Positions 7,529-13,096 of a stretch of 24,555 bases of DNA are shown piece after piece. The position numbers and the translations under genes are program-made. The notes under the pieces are model-generated. The model did not search any database. It was not told the DNA's origin and saw only the letters and a list, made by a program, of their open reading frames with translations. Position 1 is the first letter of the stretch, and every line of letters starts with the position of its first letter. The stretch covers positions 1 through 24,555 of the forward strand of contig LWDI01000090.1 of the NCBI GenBank assembly GCA_002083475.1. The letters are read 5' to 3'. Source of the DNA: Proteobacteria bacterium SG_bin5. GTDB taxonomy: Bacteria > Pseudomonadota > Alphaproteobacteria > Sphingomonadales > Sphingomonadaceae.

Positions 7529-8170
7529 TTACAGCGCGTCGCCGAGCAATTGCTGCAGATCGATCGGCGCCTGGCTCAAGCGTTCGTGCGCGCGATCCTC
7601 GCCCCCGATGCCGGTCGCGAGCGCGGCGTCGCGCGCGGCGAGCAGCGCGGCGATTTGGTCGCGGCACAAATGCACAGCCGCCGTCAGCCACGTGGTGACG
7701 AGCGGATCGCCCGGCGCGTCGCGCAGATCGAAACGCGCGAGCGCCTGCATGATCGCCGCCGCCGGATAGAGCCACTCGTCGGTCGCCCAGCGATTGAGCG
7801 TGAACAAGGCCGTCGGCAGGCCGCGCGTCGAAAACGCCATCGCAGCGATATGGACGACATCGTCCGCCGCCGGCAGCCGCTCGAACGGCCCGCGCAAGCA
7901 GAGCGCATCGGCGGGCATCGCGCTTACCGGCAGGAAGAAGTGGAAATGGCCATGCTCGTCTTCGTCGTCGCCATCGGGGTGCGCGTGGTAGAAGGCGCGC
8001 GCGCCGGTGCTGGGTGAGACGATGTCGCCTTGCGGGTAGCGATCCCATGCCCGCATCGCCGATGGCGGCAGCACACGGGGCATCAGCGGCCGCTGCTGCT
8101 GGGCCATGGCGATGGTGGCGCGGGCGAGGGCCTCGGCGGCGCCGAGACGCGAGAGGGCGGGACCGTTCAT
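7529..8170 (-). CDS. Uncharacterised conserved protein (metal-binding-like HGHFHFF motif)
   Basis: The product has 213 residues from the ATG at 8168-8170, which has GAAGGG about 8 bp upstream. The open frame extends further upstream, but that part runs into the divergent intergenic region and looks non-coding. I do not recognise the family with confidence. Visible features are an acidic/His stretch (HPDGDDEDEHGHFHFFLP at about residues 63-80), a C-terminal helical part and DQIAALLAARDAAL; there is no signal peptide or membrane segment. The His/Asp cluster might bind metal, but that is a guess. It is divergent from the small membrane protein at 8285 and is followed on the same strand by the TPR protein. 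Confidence 0.65.
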   Translation of the reverse strand: MNGPALSRLGAAEALARATIAMAQQQRPLMPRVLPPSAMRAWDRYPQGDIVSPSTGARAFYHAHPDGDDEDEHGHFHFFLPVSAMPADALCLRGPFERLPAADDVVHIAAMAFSTRGLPTALFTLNRWATDEWLYPAAAIMQALARFDLRDAPGDPLVTTWLTAAVHLCRDQIAALLAARDAALATGIGGEDRAHERLSQAPIDLQQLLGDAL

Positions 8171-8284
8171 GCCGAGCCCTTCGCGCCACCCAAGCGATCG
8201 GTTACGCGGCCGCGCGCGTCCGAACACAGTTCTCGCGGCACGCGCGCGCTTTTCCCACGGGCGCCGCGCGCCTATGTTGGCGCC

Positions 8285-8635
8285 ATGCGCTTCTTCGCCC
8301 GTTTCTCGCCACTTGCAGCTCTCGCCGATCTGCGCGCCTTCTTCGCCGCGCGCAAACGCCATGAGCTATGGTTCTTCGCCTGTTCCGCGGCGCTCACCGC
8401 CGGAATCATCCTCGCGCTGATCAAGGACGCGTCCGAGTTCAAGCGGCCCTATAAGCCCGAGATCATCTATGTCGAGCAATGGCCCGCGACGCGCACCGAC
8501 GCCGAGATCCGCGCCGACCAGAAGATCGACCAGGCGAAGAAACACGCCGAGCTCGCCCGGATCGAGGCGCTGAAGAAAAAGCGCCAGGCCGAGTTCAAAA
8601 AGGTCGACGACGCCCTGAAGCGCTGGGGGATTTAG
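8285..8635 (+). CDS. Small single-pass membrane protein, function unknown
   Basis: The product has 116 residues. A basic N-terminus is followed by one hydrophobic segment (about residues 28-45, LWFFACSAALTAGIILAL). A charged tail from about residue 65 looks like a coiled coil (AEIRADQKIDQAKKHAELAR, IEALKKKRQAEFKKVDDALK). The ATG at 8285 comes about 115 bp after the start of the divergent gene. A longer open frame starting at 8030 exists but overlaps that gene on the other strand. It lies directly upstream of the riboflavin genes, separated by a REPIN-like element, so a link with ribD is possible but not shown. Confidence 0.7.
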   Translation: MRFFARFSPLAALADLRAFFAARKRHELWFFACSAALTAGIILALIKDASEFKRPYKPEIIYVEQWPATRTDAEIRADQKIDQAKKHAELARIEALKKKRQAEFKKVDDALKRWGI

Positions 8636-8660
8636 GGCTGACCGAGCACCATCATCCCAC

Positions 8661-8745
8661 CGTCGCCCCGGGCTTGACCCGGGGCCCCGCTGCCTTGCTC
8701 GGGGCGAAGACCAAGCGGGACCCCGGCCCGGCGGCCGGGGTGACG
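8661..8745. repeat. REPIN-like element upstream of ribD
   Basis: The left arm at 8661-8691 (cgtcgccccgggcttgaccc...) and the right arm at 8714-8745 (...ccggggtgacg) are imperfect inverted copies with shared ends CGTC(G/A)CCCC and (A)GCGGG. The element ends 14 bp before the ribD ATG, so it lies in the presumed leader of the riboflavin transcript. A close relative lies at 12991-13069. Confidence 0.75.
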
Positions 8746-8759
8746 GGCGGATATTTGGC

Positions 8760-9884
8760 ATGACCGCGAGCGAAGACGCGCGCTGGATGGGCGCCGCGCT
8801 CGCGCTCGGCCAGCGCACGCGCGGGCGGACCGCGCCCAACCCCAATGTCGGCTGCATGATCGTGGCGGAGGGTCGGGTCGTCGGGCGCGGCTGGACCCAG
8901 CCGGGCGGCCGCCCCCATGCCGAGGCGATGGCGCTCGCCGAGGCGGGCGACGCGGCACGCGGGGGCACGGCCTATGTCACGCTCGAGCCCTGCGCGCACG
9001 TCTCGCCGCGCGGGCCGGCCTGCGCCGATCTGCTGATCGCGGGCGGCGTGGCGCGCGTGGTCGCCGCGCTCGGCGATCCCGATGCGCGGACCAATGGCGC
9101 CGGCTTCGATCGGCTGCGCGCCGCCGGCATCGCGGTGACGACCGGGGTGCGCGCCGCTGATGCGCGGGACGCGATGGCGGGCTTCCTCACCCGCCGCGCG
9201 CTCGGACGCCCGCTGGTGACGCTCAAGCTCGCGCTCTCGCTCGACGGGATGATCGCGCGCGCCGATGGCGAGAGCCAATGGATCACCGGCGCCGAGGCGC
9301 GCGCCCATACCCATTTGGAGCGCGGCCGGCACGAGGCGATCCTGGTCGGGCGCGGGACATATGAAGCGGACGCGCCGCGCCTCGACGTGCGGCTGCCGGG
9401 GCTGGAATCGCGCAGCCCGAGACGGCTGGTGCTGACGACGCGCCCTCTCGATCCCGATCGTGACGCTGGCGAAAGCGAGGGCCTGGCGGAACCGGCGCGC
9501 GCCGTGGCCGAAAGGCCCCGGCCTTCGCCGGGGCGACGCCTGGAGATTGAGGAACAGGCGCGTCACCCCGGCGAAAGCCGGGGTCTCCCCGATCATAGGC
9601 TCCCCCCTTGGGAAACCCTCCCCGCCCCCGCCGCGATCGCCGATCTGGAGGGCGTCGATCACCTCCTCGTCGAAGGTGGCGCCGGGGCGGCGAGCGCGTT
9701 TCTCGCCGCGGATCTGGTCGACCGGCTGCTGCTTTACCGCGCGCCGATCCTGATCGGCGGCGGGCGCCCGGCGCTCGGCGACATCGGCTTGGACTCCCTC
9801 GCGCAAGCGCATGGCCGTTGGCGGCTTGCCGATCGGCGGCGGCTGGGCCATGACGGGCTCGACGTCTTCCACCGAACGCGCTGA
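8760..9884 (+). CDS. ribD: Bifunctional diaminohydroxyphosphoribosylaminopyrimidine deaminase / reductase RibD, with an in-frame palindromic insert
   Basis: RibD carries out the second and third steps of the pyrimidine branch of riboflavin synthesis. The product has 374 residues. The N-terminal deaminase shows zinc ligands H53-A-E55 (RPHAEAMALA), C78 (VTLEPCAHV) and C88 (GPACADLL). The C-terminal reductase starts near residue 157 with VTLKLALSLDGMIARADGES and includes WITGAEARAHTHLERGRHEA and LLVEGGAG. Between PRRLVLTTRP and the LLVEGG block, residues about 233-280 are Arg/Pro/Glu-rich and low in hydrophobics. This stretch is encoded by a REP-family palindrome (see repeat at 9513-9586) that keeps the frame open. 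Activity of the reductase half therefore depends on whether the insert sits in a surface loop. ribE follows 9 bp downstream. Confidence 0.93.
   Translation: MTASEDARWMGAALALGQRTRGRTAPNPNVGCMIVAEGRVVGRGWTQPGGRPHAEAMALAEAGDAARGGTAYVTLEPCAHVSPRGPACADLLIAGGVARVVAALGDPDARTNGAGFDRLRAAGIAVTTGVRAADARDAMAGFLTRRALGRPLVTLKLALSLDGMIARADGESQWITGAEARAHTHLERGRHEAILVGRGTYEADAPRLDVRLPGLESRSPRRLVLTTRPLDPDRDAGESEGLAEPARAVAERPRPSPGRRLEIEEQARHPGESRGLPDHRLPPWETLPAPAAIADLEGVDHLLVEGGAGAASAFLAADLVDRLLLYRAPILIGGGRPALGDIGLDSLAQAHGRWRLADRRRLGHDGLDVFHRTR
9513..9586. repeat. REPIN-family palindrome located in frame inside ribD
   Basis: The arm at 9513-9538 (aggccccggccttcgccggg...) and the arm at 9561-9586 (cgtcaccccggcgaaagccg...) are inverted copies matching at 23 of 26 bases, separated by 22 bp. 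All three differences are transitions that allow G-U pairing in RNA. A further degraded arm-like stretch (gtgacgctggcgaaagcgag) lies at 9463-9482. The same 26-bp arm sequence, with two or three substitutions, occurs as perfect inverted repeats at 22958-23037 and 23128-23207 outside genes. The element encodes about residues 252-276 of RibD with no stop codon. Confidence 0.85.
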
Positions 9885-9893
9885 GGAACGGCC

Positions 9894-10511
9894 ATGTTCA
9901 CCGGCATCATCACCGATATCGGCACGATCGAACGCAGCGAGGATCGCGGCGACCGGCGTGTGACGGTGCGCACCGGCTTCGATACCGACGGCATCGACCT
10001 GGGCGCCTCGATCGCCTGTTCGGGCGCGTGCATGACCGTCGTCGCCAAAGGGCCGGGCTGGTTCGCGGTCGATGTGTCCGCCGAATCGATCCGCCGGACC
10101 GCGCCTGGCATGTGGGACGCGGGCGCGCGGCTCAACCTCGAACGCGCGATGAAGCTGGGCGAGGAATTGGGCGGGCATATCGTGACCGGTCATGTCGACG
10201 GCCTGGCGACGATCGTCGCGGTGACGCCCGAGGGCGAGTCGCGCCGGATCGAGATCGCCGCCCCCGCCGAACTCGCCCCCTATCTCGCGCCCAAGGGGTC
10301 GGTGACGCTCGACGGTGTGTCGCTCACCATCAACGAAGTGACCGACGGCGCCGCGGGCACGCGCTTCGCGATCAACCTCATCCCGCACACCCAAGAGGCG
10401 ACGACGCTCGGCCGCCTCGCCCCCGGCGTCGCGGTGAACATCGAGATCGACGTGCTCGCGCGCTATCTGGGACGGATGGAACAATATCGAAAAACACACA
10501 TGAATGTGTGA
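9894..10511 (+). CDS. ribE: Riboflavin synthase (alpha subunit type)
   Basis: This enzyme catalyses the last step, dismutation of two 6,7-dimethyl-8-ribityllumazine molecules into riboflavin and the pyrimidine. The product has 205 residues and consists of two lumazine-binding repeats. Repeat one begins MFTGIITDIGTIERSEDRG and contains DLGASIACSGACMTVV; repeat two begins HIVTGHVDGLATIV and contains GSVTLDGVSLTINEV. The C-terminus has the trimerisation-type helix (VNIEIDVLARYLGRMEQY). A GAGGAACGG ribosome-binding site precedes the ATG. The gene lies between ribD and ribB as in many alphaproteobacteria. Its last codons and stop overlap a dyad (CACACAT-GA-ATGTGTG, 10495-10510) that may belong to control of the next gene. 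The symbol ribC is used in some genomes. Confidence 0.95.
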   Translation: MFTGIITDIGTIERSEDRGDRRVTVRTGFDTDGIDLGASIACSGACMTVVAKGPGWFAVDVSAESIRRTAPGMWDAGARLNLERAMKLGEELGGHIVTGHVDGLATIVAVTPEGESRRIEIAAPAELAPYLAPKGSVTLDGVSLTINEVTDGAAGTRFAINLIPHTQEATTLGRLAPGVAVNIEIDVLARYLGRMEQYRKTHMNV

Positions 10512-10540
10512 TCGCGCTCTTGCGCGCACATCGTGATGTG
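10495..10540 (+). promoter_or_regulatory. Candidate operator region: two dyads upstream of the HTH-RibB gene
   Basis: Dyad 1, CACACAT-GA-ATGTGTG, is at 10495-10510, and dyad 2, CACATC-GT-GATGTG, is at 10527-10540. Both contain CACAT and ATGTG halves and their centres are 31 bp apart, close to three helical turns. Spacing between the halves differs by 2 bp, which weakens the match. Dyad 2 lies between a possible -35 (TTGCGC at 10520-10525) and a poor -10 candidate (TTAGTT at 10542-10547); a transcript from there would be nearly leaderless on the ATG at 10555. The gene that follows encodes an HTH domain, so self-binding is possible. No experimental support. Confidence 0.35.
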
Positions 10541-10554
10541 ATTAGTTCGGGCGC

Positions 10555-11856
10555 ATGAGCACCATGCTGATCGACCGCGTCCGTCGCCTCGTCACCGAAG
10601 GCGGCATGAGCCGCTCGGGCCTCGCCCGCGCCGCCGGACTCCACGCCAACACGCTGCGCGAGATCGACTCGCCCGAGTGGAACCCCACCGCCGAGACGCT
10701 GCGAAAACTCGAAACCTTCCTCTTCGCGAGCGACGATACCGACGTCGTCGTCCCGATCGAGGAAATCATCGAGGAAGCGCGCAACGGGCGGATGTTCATC
10801 CTGGTCGATGACGAGGATCGCGAGAATGAAGGCGATCTCGTCATCCCCGCGCAAATGGCGACGCCGGCGGCGATCAATTTCATGGCGACGCATGGCCGGG
10901 GCCTGATCTGCCTCGCGCTCGCGCGCCCGCGCGTCGAGCAATTGGGGCTCGACCTGATGAGCCGCAACAACGGCACCCGCCATTCGACCGCCTTCACCGT
11001 CTCGATCGAGGCGCGCGACGGGGTGACGACGGGCATTTCCGCGCATGACCGCGCGCGCACCATCGCGGTCGCGATCGATGCCTCCAAGGGCAAGGACGAG
11101 ATCGTGACGCCGGGCCATGTCTTCCCGCTGGTCGCGCGCGACGGCGGGGTGCTGGTGCGCGCCGGCCATACCGAGGCGGCGGTCGACGTCGCGCGTTTGG
11201 CCGGGCTCAACCCCTCGGGCGTGATCTGCGAAATCATGCGCGACGACGGCACGATGGCGCGGATGGACGATCTGATCCCCTTCGCCAAGGCGCATGGGCT
11301 CAAGATCGGCACGATCCGCGATCTGATCGCCTATCGCCGCCGCCACGATCATCTCGTCGAGAAGACCGCCGAGATCAATTTCTGCAGCCGCTGGGGCGGC
11401 GAGTGGCGCGCGATGACCTTCCGCAACAAAGTCACCGGCGACGAAGTGATCGCGCTGCAAAAGGGCAAGGTCTCGCCCGATTGCCCGACGCTGGTGCGGA
11501 TGCACACCATGTCGATGTTCGTCGACGTGTTCGGCGAGGAATCGGCGCGTTCGGGCCTGCTCTCGCACTCGATGGAGCTGATCGCCGAGCATGGATCGGG
11601 CGTGATCGTGGTGATCAACAAGCCGATGCCGGGCCTGGTCTCGCGCTTCATCCAGCTGCGCCACGAGGGGCGCGGCGCGGGCGACCCGCAAGTGGAGGAA
11701 TTGCGCGATTACGGCATCGGCGCGCAGATTCTCGCCGAGCTGGGCGTGCAGGACATGGTGCTGCTCACCAACACCCATCACACGTTGGTCGGGCTGGAAG
11801 GCTATGGCCTGTCGATCGTCGGCGAACGCCCCATCCCCTGCACGGCGGGGGAGTGA
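10555..11856 (+). CDS. ribB: DHBP synthase with N-terminal XRE-type HTH and degenerate GTP cyclohydrolase II-like half (RibBX-like)
   Basis: The product has 433 residues in three parts. Residues about 5-56 form a helix-turn-helix of XRE type (MSRSGLARAAGLHANTLREI followed by PTAETLRKLETFL). Residues about 66-265 are 3,4-dihydroxy-2-butanone-4-phosphate synthase, which makes the four-carbon unit for lumazine from ribulose 5-phosphate. Key motifs are present: DDEDRENEGD at 85-94, RHSTAFTVSIEARDGVTTG at 142-160 and HTEA at 205-208. Residues about 285-433 resemble GTP cyclohydrolase II (VRMHTMS, EGRGAGD, ILAELGV, LLTN), but the RCDCG zinc motif reads RSGLL (332-336) and the third cysteine is also absent. 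This half is probably not catalytic, as described for RibBX proteins. A separate ribA would then be needed elsewhere. The start has no clear Shine-Dalgarno; ATG at 10564 is an alternative. Confidence 0.9.
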   Translation: MSTMLIDRVRRLVTEGGMSRSGLARAAGLHANTLREIDSPEWNPTAETLRKLETFLFASDDTDVVVPIEEIIEEARNGRMFILVDDEDRENEGDLVIPAQMATPAAINFMATHGRGLICLALARPRVEQLGLDLMSRNNGTRHSTAFTVSIEARDGVTTGISAHDRARTIAVAIDASKGKDEIVTPGHVFPLVARDGGVLVRAGHTEAAVDVARLAGLNPSGVICEIMRDDGTMARMDDLIPFAKAHGLKIGTIRDLIAYRRRHDHLVEKTAEINFCSRWGGEWRAMTFRNKVTGDEVIALQKGKVSPDCPTLVRMHTMSMFVDVFGEESARSGLLSHSMELIAEHGSGVIVVINKPMPGLVSRFIQLRHEGRGAGDPQVEELRDYGIGAQILAELGVQDMVLLTNTHHTLVGLEGYGLSIVGERPIPCTAGE

Positions 11857-11863
11857 GCCAAAT

Positions 11864-11994
11864 CCTCCCCAAAGCATCGCTTTGGGGAGGGGGACCGCCG
11901 CAGGCGGTGGAGGGGCCGCGACCTCCGCCCCCGCGCCGCCCCTCCACCATTTGCTTCGCAAATGGTCCCCCCTCCCCAAGCAAGCTTGGGGAGG
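11864..11994. repeat. REPIN-like element with four hairpins, copy 1 (between ribB and the ribH fragment)
   Basis: Four hairpins stand in the order long-short-spacer-short-long. They are CCTCCCCAAAGC/GCTTTGGGGAGG (11864-11890), ACCGCC/GGCGGT (11894-11908), ACCATTTGC/GCAAATGGT (11946-11966) and CCTCCCCAAGC/GCTTGGGGAGG (11971-11994). The left pair is an inverted relative of the right pair. It is part of the tandem duplication that recurs at 12121-12249, and the same architecture with other stem sequences is at 12825-12948. Confidence 0.85.
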
Positions 11995-12014
11995 ATCTGC
12001 AGAAAGGAACATTC

Positions 12015-12113
12015 ATGGCCCGAATCCTCGTCGTCGAAGCGCGCTTCCACGAGCATTTGAACGACCTGCCCCTTGCCGGCGCCCGCGCGGCGATCCAAGC
12101 GGCGGGGGAGTGA
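12015..12113 (+). pseudogene. ribH: 5' fragment of ribH (32 codons), product of a tandem duplication
   Basis: The first 31 codons (MARILVVEARFHEHLNDL through AAG) align without gaps to the start of the intact ribH at 12273, differing at about 12 of 95 bases and 4 of 31 residues. The frame then ends GE-stop, exactly as the upstream ribB ends (AGE-stop). The break therefore joins ribH codon 31 to a copy of the 3' end of ribB within the shared bases GCGGGG. It keeps its own ribosome-binding site (AGAAAGGA) and ATG, so a 32-residue peptide could be made. It cannot encode lumazine synthase. It may be a passive scar, or an upstream reading frame acting on ribH translation. Confidence 0.85.
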
Positions 12114-12120
12114 CCCAAAT

Positions 12121-12249
12121 CCTCCCCAAAGCATCGCTTTGGGGAGGGGGACCGCCGTAGGCGGTGGAGGGGCCGCGACCTCCGCCCACGCGCCGCCCCT
12201 CCACCATTTGCTTTGCAAATGGTCCCCCTCCCCAAGCGAGCTTGGGGAA
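12121..12249. repeat. REPIN-like element with four hairpins, copy 2 (between the ribH fragment and ribH)
   Basis: This is the second copy of the element at 11864-11994, offset by 257 bp, with only a few substitutions and one fewer C in a C-run. The stem loops change (caggcgg to taggcgg, gcttcgc to gctttgc) while the pairing is kept. It is bounded on the left by the duplicated ribB end (CGGCGGGGGAGTGA) and on the right by the ribosome-binding site of the intact ribH. Confidence 0.85.
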
Positions 12250-12272
12250 GATTTTCGAAAGAAGGACAATCC

Positions 12273-12692
12273 ATGGCCCGCATCCTGATCGTCGAAGCGC
12301 GTTTCTATGAGCATCTGAACGACCTGCTCCTCGCCGGCGCCCGCGCGGCGATCGCGGCGGCGGGGCATGGCCATGAGACGATCACCGTCCCCGGCGCGCT
12401 CGAAATTCCGGGCGCGGTTGCCTTCGCCGCCGAAAGCGGGCGCTATGACGCCTTCGTCGCGATCGGCGTGGTGATCCGGGGCGAAACCTATCATTTCGAG
12501 ATCGTGGCCGGCGAAAGCGCGCGCGGGCTGATGGCGCTCAGCATGGACGGGCTCGCGATCGGCAATGGCATTTTGACGACCGAGAACGAGGCGCAGGCGC
12601 TGGTCCGCGCCGATCCCGCGCAAAAGGACAAGGGCGGCGAGGCGGCGAAGGCCGCGCTCAAGATGCTCGAGCTGAAGGGCCGCTTTGGATGA
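12273..12692 (+). CDS. ribH: 6,7-dimethyl-8-ribityllumazine synthase RibH
   Basis: This enzyme condenses the ribityl pyrimidine with 3,4-dihydroxy-2-butanone 4-phosphate to give lumazine, the substrate of the riboflavin synthase encoded upstream. The product has 139 residues, slightly short for the family (about 150-160). Conserved motifs are VPGALEIPGAVAFAAESGRY, DAFVAIGVVIRGETYHFEIV with the catalytic His in GETYHF, IGNGILTTENEAQALVRAD, and KDKGGEAAKAALKMLELKG. The ATG at 12273 is preceded by GAAAGAAGGAC. An open frame exists upstream to 12213 but it runs into the repeat. A diverged copy of the first 31 codons precedes it, so its translation may be affected by reading of that fragment. No FMN riboswitch was recognised upstream. 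Confidence 0.95.
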   Translation: MARILIVEARFYEHLNDLLLAGARAAIAAAGHGHETITVPGALEIPGAVAFAAESGRYDAFVAIGVVIRGETYHFEIVAGESARGLMALSMDGLAIGNGILTTENEAQALVRADPAQKDKGGEAAKAALKMLELKGRFG

Positions 12693-12776
12693 CCCGTGCC
12701 GCAGCTGCCTGGGCCTGGCGTCTGCGAGACGGGGCGGCATCGGGGCGGGGTGCGTAAATCGTCGGCGTTTCCGCGC

Positions 12777-12978
12777 TAGAGCTGTTCGCGATCACACAGA
12801 ACCAAAGGCTCGACAGAAAAAGCTCCTCCCCTGCAAGGGGAGGGGGACCATTCGCGTAGCGAATGGTGGAGGGGTATCGCCCTCCATCTGCCGGGGACAC
12901 CCCTCCGTCAGCCGCTCACGCGGCTGCCACCTCCCCTTACAGGGGAGGAACTAATCGGTGTGATCGCAAACAGCTCTA
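12777..12978. mobile_element. MITE-like element with 21-bp terminal inverted repeats carrying a REPIN core
   Basis: The terminal repeats TAGAGCTGTTCGCGATCACA(C) at 12777-12797 and its inverse at 12958-12978 match at 20 of 21 bases and begin and end with TA, as expected for IS630/mariner-type targets. The 202-bp interior codes for nothing recognisable. It holds a four-hairpin REPIN at 12825-12948: CCTCCCCT/AGGGGAGG, ACCATTCGC/GCGAATGGT, AGCCGC/GCGGCT, CCTCCCCT/AGGGGAGG. The stretch from the ribH stop to 12776 shows nothing else; a different REPIN begins just right of the element. Confidence 0.6.
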
Positions 12979-12990
12979 ATTCTTCACCGG

Positions 12991-13069
12991 GTCACCCCGG
13001 GCTTGACCCGGGGTCCCGCTCGACTTCGGGCGGAAGGCAGCGGGACCCCGGCTCGGGGGCCGGGGTGAC
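12991..13069. repeat. REPIN-like element downstream of the acyl-CoA dehydrogenase gene
   Basis: The left arm at 12991-13020 (gtcaccccgggcttgacccg...) and the right arm at 13039-13069 (agcgggaccccggctc...gtgac) are imperfect inverted copies. It belongs to the same family as the element at 8661-8745. It lies 27 bp past the stop of the minus-strand gene, so it could end that transcript or protect its 3' end, though no T-run is visible. Confidence 0.75.
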
Positions 13070-13096
13070 GAATCGCCCAATCGGATCGCCCAAAGC

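Noticed and set aside
7793..8017. Plus-strand frames opposite the uncharacterised gene at 7529-8170
   Set aside because: Arg-rich shadow products without ribosome-binding sites; the minus-strand frame has a better start and more protein-like composition.
8636..8759. FMN riboswitch before ribD
   Set aside because: The space is mostly taken by a REPIN-like palindrome, and no conserved RFN segments could be recognised by eye.
9460..9600. Frameshift or pseudogene in ribD because of the odd low-hydrophobic stretch
   Set aside because: The frame stays open through the repeat and returns to clear reductase motifs (LLVEGGAG, ILIGGGRP), so the gene is intact as read.
8652..10529. Long antisense open frames across ribD, ribE and ribB
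   Set aside because: Low-complexity Arg/Gly/His products mirror the codon bias of the plus-strand genes; no start signals.
12015..12113. A REPIN inserted into ribH and split it into two pieces
   Set aside because: The downstream gene has its own start, ribosome-binding site and complete N-terminus, so duplication explains the layout better than disruption.
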